DNA of 64,000 bases. It comes from Flavihumibacter sp. ZG627. Lineage in GTDB: Bacteria; Bacteroidota; Bacteroidia; Chitinophagales; Chitinophagaceae. The stretch is from contig NZ_JPHF01000002.1 in assembly GCF_000814325.1 (NCBI RefSeq), forward strand, positions 372,001-436,000, read 5' to 3'. Below are positions 1 through 8,092 of this stretch, one piece after another. Below the pieces are notes generated by a model. That model did no database searches and was not told where the DNA came from. It worked only from the letters and a program-made list of their open reading frames with translations. Position numbers and translations under genes: made by a program. The first letter of the stretch is position 1, and each line of letters begins with the position of its first letter.

Positions 1-1
1 G

Positions 2-346
2 GGAGGGCCGCCACTTCATTACCATTACGAACAGGATGAGTGGTGGTACATCCTGGAGGGAGAATTTCTATTTAAGGTGGGAGAGGAAACATTTACCGCA
101 AAAGCTGGTGATAGCATTTTTGGTCCGCGTATGGTGCCACATGCATTTGCCAAAACCAATGAAGGGATAGGCCGCCTGTTAATGGCTTTTCAGCCTGCAG
201 GTAAAATGGAAGAGCATTTTAAAGCGCTGAGTGAAGGAATTTATTCAAAATTATCAGCTGAAGAAAAACACAAATTCAGGCAGAATAACGGATTTGAAGT
301 TGTTGGACCAGCACTTACGATTGATAAATCCTTACCGCAGAAATAG
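2..346 (+). CDS. Cupin domain protein, 5'-truncated by the window edge
   Basis: The frame is open from base 2 and ends at the TAG at 344-346, so the N-terminus lies outside the window. The visible part begins with a cupin motif 1 (HYHYEQDEWWYILEGEF, two His, a later Glu) and continues with the PGD-like turn AGDSIFGPRMVPHAF (cupin motif 2 with His). The tail ends VVGPALTID, matching the VVGPPL tails of the cupins at 4542-5147 and 9024-9581, so the three are paralogues. Small single-domain cupins of this type bind a metal with the His/Glu set, but substrate cannot be told. The SnoaL-like gene follows 13 bp later. Confidence 0.85.
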   Translation, partial: GGPPLHYHYEQDEWWYILEGEFLFKVGEETFTAKAGDSIFGPRMVPHAFAKTNEGIGRLLMAFQPAGKMEEHFKALSEGIYSKLSAEEKHKFRQNNGFEVVGPALTIDKSLPQK

Positions 347-359
347 ATTAGTGTACAAT

Positions 360-800
360 ATGAAGCATAGTATTTTAATAATCCTGTTTTTCATTCCAAT
401 GCTGCTTATGGCCCAGTCAGATAAAAGAGTTGACGAAAAATTTCTGCAATCTTTTGCCGATGCATTTAATACACATGACCTGAATGCAGTGATGGCGCAC
501 ATGACAGATGATTGTGTGTTTGAAGCATCCGCAGGTCCTGATGCAAACGGTGAGAAGTTCTCGGGTCAGGAGCAGGTCAGAAAAGCTTTTGAAATAGTCT
601 TTAAAACCTACCCCGATGCTCACTGGGGAAAATCAAAACATTTCATATCCGGAAACAGGGGTTTCTCTGAATGGGTATTTACAGGAACCCGGGGCGATGG
701 TACTAAAGTGGAAGTTACCGGGTGCGACTTATTTACATTCCGGGATGGAAAAATTGCCATTAAGAATTCCTATCGAAAGAACCGCCAGGTATTAAAATAA
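360..800 (+). CDS. Exported SnoaL-like / NTF2-fold protein
   Basis: 146 residues starting MKHSILIILFFIPMLLMAQ, a clear Sec signal peptide with likely cleavage after MAQ. The frame stays open upstream to 231, but that part overlaps the cupin gene and lacks signal character, so the ATG at 360 is chosen. The mature part (FADAFNTHDLNAVMAHMTDDCVFE, then FKTYPDAHW and GTKVEVTGCDLFTFRDGKI) has the layout of SnoaL-like or ketosteroid-isomerase-like NTF2-fold proteins: an N-terminal helix with a D-x-x-x-x-x-H-x-T-D-D-C-V-F pattern and a final sheet. These are small ligand-binding or isomerase folds in the periplasm. No specific reaction can be assigned. It probably shares a transcript with the upstream cupin. 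Confidence 0.75.
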   Translation: MKHSILIILFFIPMLLMAQSDKRVDEKFLQSFADAFNTHDLNAVMAHMTDDCVFEASAGPDANGEKFSGQEQVRKAFEIVFKTYPDAHWGKSKHFISGNRGFSEWVFTGTRGDGTKVEVTGCDLFTFRDGKIAIKNSYRKNRQVLK

Positions 801-1049
801 CCCCCCTGATGATTCTCCATCGATGCCGGCATATGATGATCCTGCAATGGATAGTTATAACATGCAGAGCGATGCTATAAAGAAAATGAAAGATACACTA
901 GGTATTAAAATGTATTCGATTCGCAGGAAGCATTGTAAACCGCCAAGTCATCTGCCGGAATGCAGGAAGTAGCAGCAGATGCAAATAGAATTTAAACTGG
1001 TGGCGCTCCCACCATCTTAATTGGAACAGAGTAAACGGAAAAAAGGATA

Positions 1050-1838
1050 ATGACACAGAAAATATATCAGGTAGATGCCTTCGCAGAGAAGGTGTTTACC
1101 GGAAACCCTGCAGCCGTTTGTCCCCTTGATCAATGGATGAGTGATGATCTCCTTCAAAAAATCGCGATGGAAAACAACCTGGCTGAGACTGCCTATTATG
1201 TGAGAGATGGAGATCAGTACCAGATCCGCTGGTTCACGCCAACGGTAGAGGTTGATCTCTGCGGCCACGCAACCTTAGCATCGGCTTATGTTTTATTCAA
1301 CCACGAAAACTTTACCGGGAATACCATTCGGTTTTATTCGCATAGGAGTGGTGAACTGACAGTAACCAGGAATGGAGACCTGTTGACCCTGAACTTTCCT
1401 ACCGATAAATTAGAAGCAGTAGAACTAACTGCAGAGTTAGCTGAATGCTTTAATACAGAGCCAGCTTTAGCCTTTAAAGGCAAGACAGACTATATGCTTG
1501 TTTTTGAGCGTGAGGATGAAATAAAGAATCTAATTCCGCACCTTGACAAGATCTCCAAACTCCCGGCCCGTGGCGTAATTGTTACCGCAAAAGGAGAGGA
1601 GGTTGATTTTGTATCCCGGTTCTTTGGACCACAGTCTGGCATAGACGAAGATCCGGTAACCGGCTCAGCGCATACTACATTGGTACCTTACTGGGCTGGG
1701 CAACTTGGCAGGCAGGACTTATCCGCGATCCAGTTATCTGCACGAAAAGGCTATCTGCATTGCAAGTACCTAAATAATAGGGTTGAAATAAGCGGCAAGG
1801 GAAAATTGTTTTTGAAAGGTGAGATCTATATAGACTAG
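1050..1838 (+). CDS. PhzF family isomerase/epimerase
   Basis: 262 residues, the usual PhzF length. It opens IYQVDAFAEKVFTGNPAAVC, the family N-terminus, followed by NLAETAYY, where Glu46 is the equivalent of the catalytic acid of PhzF. The domain then repeats: IRWFTPTVEVDLCGHATLASAYVLF in the first half and DEDPVTGSAHTTLVPYW in the second. PhzF itself isomerises a phenazine precursor, but most family members in genomes without phenazine genes have unknown substrates, and no phenazine gene is visible nearby. Cytoplasmic, no signal peptide. The 249 bp upstream (801-1049) contain only short frames without recognisable products. Confidence 0.9.
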   Translation: MTQKIYQVDAFAEKVFTGNPAAVCPLDQWMSDDLLQKIAMENNLAETAYYVRDGDQYQIRWFTPTVEVDLCGHATLASAYVLFNHENFTGNTIRFYSHRSGELTVTRNGDLLTLNFPTDKLEAVELTAELAECFNTEPALAFKGKTDYMLVFEREDEIKNLIPHLDKISKLPARGVIVTAKGEEVDFVSRFFGPQSGIDEDPVTGSAHTTLVPYWAGQLGRQDLSAIQLSARKGYLHCKYLNNRVEISGKGKLFLKGEIYID

Positions 1839-2286
1839 CCCGGTAATGAAAGGTATGATACACATCTCAGAAGATGAGCTATACAAGTTCGTTAGCAAAG
1901 CCATTGTCAAAACTTTCAGGTGACAGGAAATTATTAGTCGACCTGACGCAACACCATGGGGTAGATGTATTGGCCGCAGCACCCGGTCTGGTAGAAAGCG
2001 GATCACAGGTGGTCATTCCCATTTTAAAAGCATGAGGGCGAAGCACAACTATATTGCAAGGGAGTTTGACGAAATTGCTGGTGTATGCGTTAAGAACGCT
2101 TCCAAGCTAAGGAAAAGTAAAAATTATGGAAAAGGTTATGGCCGGTATGACCCAACATCAGCGATAATTCACCAAAAGTAGATTCCCTGAAAATTTCGTA
2201 AATTATAACCTCTAATACGCACCTCTGATCACTGGAGGATCCCGAAAAGCCTTAAGAGTAGGGATTAAATTCAGAAACCAAATATA
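1839..2286 (+). other. 448-bp stretch without a supportable gene; probable decayed coding DNA
   Basis: Between the PhzF gene and the small protein at 2287 there is no intact gene. The plus strand has several short frames whose residue mix looks coding, the best being the ATG at 2032 to the TAG at 2179-2181 (49 codons; MRAKHNYIAREFDEIAG, later NYGKGYGRYDP). The frame is open further upstream without a start. I do not recognise the product. Decayed gene(s) is the likeliest reading, since neighbouring gaps hold recognisable remnants. Confidence 0.35.
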
Positions 2287-2556
2287 ATGATCACTGCACT
2301 TATTCAACATGAAGTCAGCGACTTCGGGGAATGGAAGAAGATTTTTGATGCAGATCAGCCAAAAGTACAGGAAGCGGGAGCCAGGCTGCTGGGCATCTAC
2401 ACATCAGCTAAGAATCCTAATGATGTTACTATTATGTTTGAAGCTCCCAATATTGAACTTTATGATGAGTTGATGAGTGATCCGGAAAGGCAGGAAGCGA
2501 TCAGGAGGGCAGGGGTTATAGGTGAACCCCGTGTGACCCTGCTTAACAAAGTTTGA
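2287..2556 (+). CDS. Small dimeric alpha/beta-barrel-like protein (antibiotic monooxygenase-like)
   Basis: 89 residues, no signal peptide. The pattern MITALIQHEVSDFGEWKKIFDAD, then ARLLGIYTSAKNPNDVTIMFEA and YDELMSDPERQEAIRRAGV fits the ferredoxin-like fold of small stress-response or antibiotic-biosynthesis-monooxygenase (ABM)-like proteins: strand, helix with W-K, strand, strand, helix, strand. Such proteins act as small dimers on aromatic or polyketide compounds, or have no known activity. No catalytic residue can be named. It stands alone between two stretches of decayed DNA. Confidence 0.65.
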   Translation: MITALIQHEVSDFGEWKKIFDADQPKVQEAGARLLGIYTSAKNPNDVTIMFEAPNIELYDELMSDPERQEAIRRAGVIGEPRVTLLNKV

Positions 2557-2648
2557 TAGCAGGAATTGATGGCATCAAACCTTTTTACTATGAAAAAGAA
2601 CTTTGTTTTATTAACCAACTGCAATATTGGCAAAGCGGGCTTGGTTAA

Positions 2649-2786
2649 GAAATTCCGGAAGCATTTAGAAAAGTAGTGGGAATAAAGGGGAAATTTGAAG
2701 AGCAGGGTAATCTCACCGACAACGAGACCCATAAATGCCTGAACAGTTTTACAAATGCTTTTATTGACCTTGTACAAAACCATTAA
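2649..2786 (+). pseudogene. NAD(P)H-dependent FMN reductase, C-terminal remnant
   Basis: An open frame without a start codon, bounded upstream by an in-frame TAA at 2646-2648 and ending at TAA 2784-2786. It encodes about 45 residues including GKFEEQGNLTDNETHKCLNS and FTNAFIDLVQNH. The order 'F-x-E-x-G-x-L-T-D-x-x-T' then a closing amphipathic helix is the usual C-terminus of NADPH-dependent FMN reductase / NAD(P)H oxidoreductase family proteins (about 180 residues). The flavodoxin-like body is missing. The match rests on pattern memory only. Confidence 0.45.
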
Positions 2787-2795
2787 CACCAACCT

Positions 2796-3656
2796 ATGAA
2801 AAAACTCATCTCTATTATTATACTCACCTACATTACCCTATTATCTTTTGGACAATCGAAGAAGCCTAGTGAAACGGGTAATTCCAAACCCTTTGTACTT
2901 GGATCAATTGAAGAAATATACTCGAACAGGTTGTCACAAAAAAGAATATTGAATATATACCTGCCGGAAGGTTACAACTCATCTGATACAATACACTATC
3001 CGGTCATTTATTTGCTGGATGGTTCTGCCGATGAGGATTTTATCCATATTGTGGGACTTGTACAATACAATTCATTTGAGTGGATCAATCGGGTGCCCAA
3101 ATCAATTGTAGTAGGCATTGCAACGGTGGACAGGAGGAGAGACTATACATTTCCATCCAACATTGCGGACGATAAAAAGAAGAATCCGACATCCGGGCAT
3201 TCCGAATCATTCATTGATTTTATAGAAACGGAACTACAACCATTTATTGAGAAGAAATACAAAACCAATAGCTCCAGGACAATTATCGGCCAATCACTGG
3301 GCGGACTGCTGGCAACAGAGATCCTGTTTAAGAAGCCAACCCTATTTAATAAGTACATTATTATCAGTCCGAGTTTATGGTGGGATAATGGCTCTTTGTT
3401 AAGCAATGATCTGGAAAAATTAAAGGAAAGCTCCAATAAGGTTAGCGCTGTTTATATTGGGGTGGGAAAAGAGGGACTTACCCCAACCGTTATACCAAGG
3501 GTTATGGAAGTGGATGCCAATTTATTAGCCGAGAAGATACAATCAATTAAAGTAAAGAATATTAAACTGGCATTTGATTACCTGCCAGAGGAGAACCACG
3601 CTACCATAATGCACCAGGCGGTTTTAAATGCATTTCGGGTAATGTTTGCAGAATGA
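2796..3656 (+). CDS. Exported alpha/beta hydrolase, esterase-D / IroE-like
   Basis: 286 residues. It starts MKKLISIIILTYITLLSFGQ, a Sec signal peptide. The body carries the putative-esterase layout: RILNIYLPEGYN, PVIYLLDGSADEDF, the oxyanion segment GIATVDRRRDYTFP, and the nucleophile elbow GQSLGGLLATE (G-x-S-x-G). ISPSLWWDNG follows, and a late His (ENHATIMHQA) completes a Ser-His triad. Relatives hydrolyse carboxylic esters including siderophore esters and S-formylglutathione, but the substrate here is unknown. Expected location is periplasm or outer membrane. It ends 39 bp before the AraC regulator on the same strand, which could be co-transcribed. Confidence 0.88.
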   Translation: MKKLISIIILTYITLLSFGQSKKPSETGNSKPFVLGSIEEIYSNRLSQKRILNIYLPEGYNSSDTIHYPVIYLLDGSADEDFIHIVGLVQYNSFEWINRVPKSIVVGIATVDRRRDYTFPSNIADDKKKNPTSGHSESFIDFIETELQPFIEKKYKTNSSRTIIGQSLGGLLATEILFKKPTLFNKYIIISPSLWWDNGSLLSNDLEKLKESSNKVSAVYIGVGKEGLTPTVIPRVMEVDANLLAEKIQSIKVKNIKLAFDYLPEENHATIMHQAVLNAFRVMFAE

Positions 3657-3695
3657 AAGAATGATAATTAATAAATTCGCTCAATCAACCAGGCT

Positions 3696-4520
3696 ATGAT
3701 ATATCAATACATAGCACCCAGTCCATTCTTACAGGAATTCGTCAGGGATTACCTGATTGCTCATTTCAGATTTGAGAAAGGGCAGGCCATACCATTCAAA
3801 CCTTATTCTCCCAAGCCTGAGCAAACCATCACTTTTTTGCCAAAAGGTAACTTAACCATTAATGATCCCCTAAAGGGGATAACCGAGGTTGCGCCTTCAG
3901 TTTCCATATGCGGGCAGCAGGTGTCGAGATATAATTTTTACCTGAGCCAGGAGTACCTGATGCTGAGAGTGCACTTTCAACCTGGGGCACTCTATCGCCT
4001 GTTACAAATTCCACTGATTGAATTTAGTGATTGCTGGTTCGATGCAAGATCTGTATTTAACAGTGAAATAGTAGCGGTGAATGATCGACTTGCCCATTGC
4101 CTCAACTATGCTGAAATGATTGCTGTGGTGGAAGATTACCTGAAAAATAAGTTGAGAAAAGTAAAAGCAGATTTGCATCCTCTTGATAAGATAGCAACCT
4201 GCCTCTATACAAACCCGTCCCGGTTTTCTTTGGACTGGCTCGCCAGTCAGGCATGTTTATGTCCAAGGCAATTTAACCGAAAGTTTACTGAAAGAATGGG
4301 CGTTGGTCCCAAACTATACAGCCGGTTGGTTCGCTTTTATAAAAGTTATCAATATAAAGAAGCCCATCCTGATGACGATTGGCTAAGCATTGCACTGTTA
4401 TTCAATTACACGGATTATCAGCACATGGTGAAAGACTTCAAGGAATTTGCCGGTGTTAACCCCAATTTATGGATCAACCAGGATAATAAATCCCCGGAGA
4501 GAATCCTGAACCTTGAATGA
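3696..4520 (+). CDS. AraC family transcriptional regulator, DUF6597-like sensor domain
   Basis: 274 residues. The N-terminal 150 residues (MIYQYIAPSPFLQEFVRDYL, FKPYSPKPEQTITFLPKG, ... MLRVHFQPGALYRLL) are the DUF6597-type domain seen in Bacteroidota AraC regulators. The C-terminal 100 residues hold the two helix-turn-helix units (RFSLDWLASQACLCPRQFNR and DDDWLSIALLFNYTDYQHMV). Close paralogue of the regulator at 8093-8935 with the same start (MIY...) and the same order of motifs. A cupin gene lies directly downstream on the other strand, as a cupin also follows the second copy. The inducer is unknown; the paired cupin genes are plausible targets by neighbourhood only. Confidence 0.9.
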   Translation: MIYQYIAPSPFLQEFVRDYLIAHFRFEKGQAIPFKPYSPKPEQTITFLPKGNLTINDPLKGITEVAPSVSICGQQVSRYNFYLSQEYLMLRVHFQPGALYRLLQIPLIEFSDCWFDARSVFNSEIVAVNDRLAHCLNYAEMIAVVEDYLKNKLRKVKADLHPLDKIATCLYTNPSRFSLDWLASQACLCPRQFNRKFTERMGVGPKLYSRLVRFYKSYQYKEAHPDDDWLSIALLFNYTDYQHMVKDFKEFAGVNPNLWINQDNKSPERILNLE

Positions 4521-4541
4521 TTTTGGTGAAGCCCTGTCAGT

Positions 4542-5147
4542 TTAGCTCACTGAAAGCGGCGGACCAACTACCTTCATCCCATGAGCAGCAAAAAGTGATT
4601 CTGCTTCCTGTGGGGATGGCGGGGATGTCATCTTACAGCTTTTCATGAAAAACTCTTCCAGTGATCCGGCTGGCTGAACAGCCAATAATAAGGTGCCGGG
4701 ATTTTCGCCAATATAAGCCCATACATGTGGGATCATGCGGGGTGCAAAGAGTGAATCACCAGGTTTGAGGATAAATTTTTCGTTTCCAACTTCAAAGGCA
4801 AATTCACCCTCCAAAGCATAAAACCATTCATCCTGTTGGTAATGGAAATGTTTAGCCGGCCCGCCTTTGCTCATCCCGACATGTTCAAATACAAAAAGAG
4901 AACCATCCGTATCCTTACCCGAAATTTTGATTTGCAGGGGGATAACACCCCAGATCATAAGTTGCTCCCCGAAGCGATTTTTACCGCTGGGAACAAACAC
5001 CGCCTTATCAGATCTGACTGCTGTTCCTGTAGCGGATGCTTTATTGGCAATTGTTCTATTGGCGCAACCTGTAATTCCACTGGCCCCGGCTGCCGCTGTA
5101 CCGAGGCAGGCAAGTTTTACAAACTGTTTTCTGTTCATGGCGTTCAA
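4542..5147 (-). CDS. Exported cupin domain protein (twin of the 9024-9581 cupin)
   Basis: 201 residues. The N-terminus MNAMNRKQFVKLACLGTAAA followed by GASGITGCANR is an export signal. ITGC just after the hydrophobic stretch could be a lipobox, so this may be a lipoprotein; Met4 is an alternative start. The mature part has cupin motif 1 (KHFHYQQDEWFYALEGEFAFEVG) and motif 2 (LKPGDSLFAPRMIPHVWA), then LLLAVQPAGSLEEFF and the shared tail KVVGPPLSV. Metal-binding His/Glu positions are kept. It converges on the AraC gene with 21 bp between stop codons. Substrate unknown; periplasmic. Confidence 0.85.
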   Translation of the reverse strand: MNAMNRKQFVKLACLGTAAAGASGITGCANRTIANKASATGTAVRSDKAVFVPSGKNRFGEQLMIWGVIPLQIKISGKDTDGSLFVFEHVGMSKGGPAKHFHYQQDEWFYALEGEFAFEVGNEKFILKPGDSLFAPRMIPHVWAYIGENPGTLLLAVQPAGSLEEFFMKSCKMTSPPSPQEAESLFAAHGMKVVGPPLSVS

Positions 5148-5346
5148 ATTTTATTAGGTAATTGCCGGCAACAGTTATCAAAACAAACCTACTTCTTAAT
5201 CTGAAAGGGTTGGTGGTATAAAAAAGACATTTTGAATAAACAATGTATCTTCCACTGGCAGTTTTACTAACGGTGCGGAGAAAGTATGCACGGGCTGGTT
5301 TATTTGTCAGATCGAAAACTCACTGACTGATGAAATAAACAGGAAT

Positions 5347-5697
5347 ATGGCAATGTCCGAAGCAGCAAAAACTCTTTTCTCCAACGGTTCATTTCCAGAT
5401 CAAAGGATCCAGGGTAATCCTGTTTCAGCAGAAAAGGTAAAACAGCCCAATAGTATAGAGGAACTGAGAACAGGCATGGAGAAATTAAAGCACGCCGCAA
5501 ATGCGATCTGGATAAGAATGCAGAGCACCCAACATTTCGGAAAATCCGAACATCCGGGACTCGGTTTTTTTAATTGTTATGAATGGTTGGAATATTCCGA
5601 AATGCATATGAGGCACCATTTGAAACAGAAGCGGAGGATTGAGTCTTTTATATTTAAGTTAATAAATCATACCTTTAGTCAGTTAAAAAAGGATTAA
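5347..5697 (+). pseudogene. DUF1569-like (DinB superfamily) protein, N-terminally shortened
   Basis: Up to 116 residues. The second half (HFGKSEHPGLGFFNCYEWLE then YSEMHMRHHLKQKRRIE) matches the C-terminal signature of DUF1569/DinB-like four-helix proteins: H-P-x-x-G-x-x-x-x-x-E-W followed by a H-x-x-H-H-x-x-Q metal helix. Usual members are about 150 residues and start with a metal-binding helix that is absent here. Upstream in frame is a stop (TAA in 'gatgaaataaac'). It is either a 5'-truncated remnant or a short family member; remnant is preferred because of the many other fragments nearby. Confidence 0.5.
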
Positions 5698-5733
5698 TTA
5701 ATACTGGGTAAAAATGTGAAAAGTATCTTTCCC

Positions 5734-6570
5734 ATGTATAAGAAATTCACACAGATCTTATTAATAAGTGTCTTCTTATTTACAACTAATGGAAGAGCAC
5801 AGGAGGCAGTATCATCCAATGGGAAATTCGCCACCATTGATGGTTTGAAAGTTTATTACGAGGAATCGGGGAAGGGGGTGCCCGTGATATTATTGCACCA
5901 TTTCTTTTCTACTGCTTCACTGTGGAAAAAATACCTTCCTGAATTATCTCAAAAATACAGAGTCATTGCTGTTGATCTCCCGGGGCATGGCCGTTCTGGT
6001 TATATGGATACCACCAGTTACTATCTGCATAAAACAGCCACGAAATATATTATCGGACTGATCGAGTATTTGAAATTAGATTCTGTCTATTTAATGGGAG
6101 CAAGTTCAGGTGGATCTATATCATTACAACTTGCTATTCTCAAACCCGAGTTGGTTAAACGACTGATTGTGCTTGGAGGGCATATTTATTATCCAAAGGA
6201 ACAAAGAGTAATAGTGGCCAATTGGAGAAAGACTCCTGATTCAGCATCACTTGCTCGGCATGGGAAAGAAAAAGCTGAGTTACTCCAAAAACAATTTCTT
6301 TATTTCAGTCAATTATATGGTGATCCAAGCTATACCCCAGATATGTTATCAACCATTCGAGCGAAAACCTTAATTATACATGGTGATAATGATAAACTTG
6401 CCCCAATATCCAATGCATGGGGGATGTTTGAGAATATCCCAGGCGCATTTTTATGGATCGTTCCAAATGGTGGACACTTTCCTTTTCCCCCTTATATTGA
6501 CAAGGATAATGAAAAAGACTTTATTAAAAGAACGATGGAGTTCTTTAATGGAGACTGGGATAAACAGTGA
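5734..6570 (+). CDS. Exported alpha/beta-fold hydrolase
   Basis: 278 residues from ATG 5734. A GTG at 5716 would add six residues, but MYKKFTQILLISVFLFTTNG is already a complete Sec signal peptide. The fold is the classic alpha/beta hydrolase: GLKVYYEESGKGVPVILLHH, DLPGHGRSGY, the nucleophile elbow MGASSGGSISLQ (G-x-S-x-G), TLIIHGDNDKLAP with the acid Asp, and the His in NGGHFPFPP. Family members include esterases, haloalkane dehalogenases and C-C hydrolases, so the substrate is open. Exported to the periplasm. It stands alone; 93 bp separate it from DUF5694. Confidence 0.87.
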   Translation: MYKKFTQILLISVFLFTTNGRAQEAVSSNGKFATIDGLKVYYEESGKGVPVILLHHFFSTASLWKKYLPELSQKYRVIAVDLPGHGRSGYMDTTSYYLHKTATKYIIGLIEYLKLDSVYLMGASSGGSISLQLAILKPELVKRLIVLGGHIYYPKEQRVIVANWRKTPDSASLARHGKEKAELLQKQFLYFSQLYGDPSYTPDMLSTIRAKTLIIHGDNDKLAPISNAWGMFENIPGAFLWIVPNGGHFPFPPYIDKDNEKDFIKRTMEFFNGDWDKQ

Positions 6571-6663
6571 ACCTACAGCCTAATAGAATATATTTTCAAT
6601 TTTTGAGTATTATATCCCTTGTAACTTATTTGATCCAACTGCGTCTAATCTCAAAAAAAGTAC

Positions 6664-7518
6664 ATGAGAAAATTAAACCTGCTCTTAATCCTATTTTTTT
6701 TAAACTCTTCAAAGGAGGCATTAGCACAACAATCAAATAAGGAAAAGGAAGTTTTACTCATAGGAACATTTCATTTCAATAATCCAGGTGCGGATATAGC
6801 CCAAACGGATAAGTTTGATGTTCTGACTGAGAAAACTCAAAAGGAATTAGACATTATCGCTCAAAGAATTAAAGCATTCGCACCCGATAAAATATTTGTG
6901 GAATGGGATTATAATGACTCCAACGCGTTGGATAGTTTATATGCATTATATCTCGAGAACAAATACTTCGACTATGTAGAAAACAAATACCCTAAGAAGA
7001 CCTTTTATAAGGAAAATGAAATTTTTCAATTAGCATTCAGGGCAGCGAAATTGAGTGGTAATAAAAAAGTGTATGCGATAGATACGCACACTGAATTTCC
7101 TTTTGACAGTTTGCTGATTTCAATGGACAGGGCAGAACAGACTGAACTAAGGGACAATATTTTTAAGCGCATAAAGGAATTTGAAGATACAGACAATGAA
7201 AATAAAAGAAAATATTCTTTGACACAGTTGTTGTTGGAATATAATAAACAGGCAAATAGAAATTATGACCTCGGATCGTATATAACAATGTTTAACGCTG
7301 CTGGCATGGCAAACGATTTTACCGGTGCTGGTTTAGTAGCAAATTGGTACAAACGTAACCTGTTAATGTATTCATTTGTCCAGAAGCTCACAGAGAGGAA
7401 TGATGATAAAATTGTCATCCTGCTTGGAGCCGGTCATGCAGCTTTATTCAAGCATTTTATCGACCTCGACGAAAATTTCAAAGTTGTGGAGTTAAGTGAT
7501 ATTCTAAACAAAAAATAA
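6664..7518 (+). CDS. Exported DUF5694 domain protein
   Basis: 284 residues with a signal peptide (MRKLNLLLILFFLNSSKEALAQ). The mature part opens EVLLIGTFHFNNPGADIAQT, contains KIFVEWDY and closes with IVILLGAGHAALFKHFIDLD. This is the DUF5694 layout common in Bacteroidota, which resembles the TraB/ChaN-type fold in having an N-terminal G-T-F-H and a late G-x-G-H. The two His-containing motifs suggest a metal or haem site, but no activity is established. No operon partner is evident. Confidence 0.8.
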   Translation: MRKLNLLLILFFLNSSKEALAQQSNKEKEVLLIGTFHFNNPGADIAQTDKFDVLTEKTQKELDIIAQRIKAFAPDKIFVEWDYNDSNALDSLYALYLENKYFDYVENKYPKKTFYKENEIFQLAFRAAKLSGNKKVYAIDTHTEFPFDSLLISMDRAEQTELRDNIFKRIKEFEDTDNENKRKYSLTQLLLEYNKQANRNYDLGSYITMFNAAGMANDFTGAGLVANWYKRNLLMYSFVQKLTERNDDKIVILLGAGHAALFKHFIDLDENFKVVELSDILNKK

Positions 7519-7592
7519 TCTATCAATACCTACACATATTTACAGAAACCTCGAATTGCCAGTTCTTCAGTATACTTTGTAATTGACTTTAC

Positions 7593-7757
7593 TCACAGGG
7601 TTAGCGTGGTATGAATCCGGGTATCGCCCACCAGGCATCTTTCCACGATCTGGATAAACTGATCGATCAGATTGGCTGCCGTTGCTGATCCATGCGTTTC
7701 CGTCAGCGCGGTATATCCAGATAAGGCGGCCATCACGATGGCAATATTCTTTTCCAT
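7593..7757 (-). pseudogene. Class III nucleotide cyclase-like domain, N-terminal fragment
   Basis: From an ATG at 7757 the minus strand reads MEKNIAIVMAALSGYTALTE, then SAATANLIDQFIQIVERCLVGDTRIH-like sequence, before running into unrelated residues and a stop at 7593. 'A-x-L-S-G-Y-T-A-L-T-E-x-H-G' plus 'A-x-x-L-I-D-x-F-x-x-I-V-E' is the start of the adenylate/guanylate-cyclase-like domain in DUF2652-type proteins. The metal-binding Asp of LADLSGYT is replaced (AALSGYT), and the remaining two thirds of the domain are absent. A decayed gene. Confidence 0.5.
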
Positions 7758-8092
7758 CAAGGTTTCACTGCTTCTCATATCCTTTTGTTTAGAATACAAA
7801 GCTAGTGTGCATTGAAGCGCCTGGAAGGACAGGGGGGTGTCAGAAATTGACATAGGTTTGGCAGAGGTGGTCGAAACATAATCGAAACATAAGCCCAAAC
7901 TCAATACCAGCATAAATTAGAGAGGAATTAAGCTGGAATTTTGAAATGGCAAGGATAAGGTCATAATAATAGGAGTTGACCATTTTTAATGGAGAATGAT
8001 ATTAATTAAAGTACACGAATAATTATGAATAAAGTATCTCTTTGAGTATATTCAGATATACAACAGTTGGGCGAAATCTTAAATATGCTGTT
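7758..8092. other. 335-bp stretch with no supportable gene
   Basis: Between the cyclase fragment and the AraC gene I see no coding frame with family character on either strand. The sequence from about 7900 to 8092 is AT-rich and probably holds the promoter of the AraC gene, but no clear TAnnTTTG box was found. Confidence 0.4.

Noticed and set aside
231-359. Longer N-terminus of the SnoaL-like protein
   Set aside because: It overlaps the cupin gene and the following ATG at 360 begins a proper signal peptide.
8042-8092. Longer N-terminus of the second AraC regulator from a TTG
   Set aside because: The paralogue starts at the residue matching ATG 8093, and the extra residues have no equivalent.
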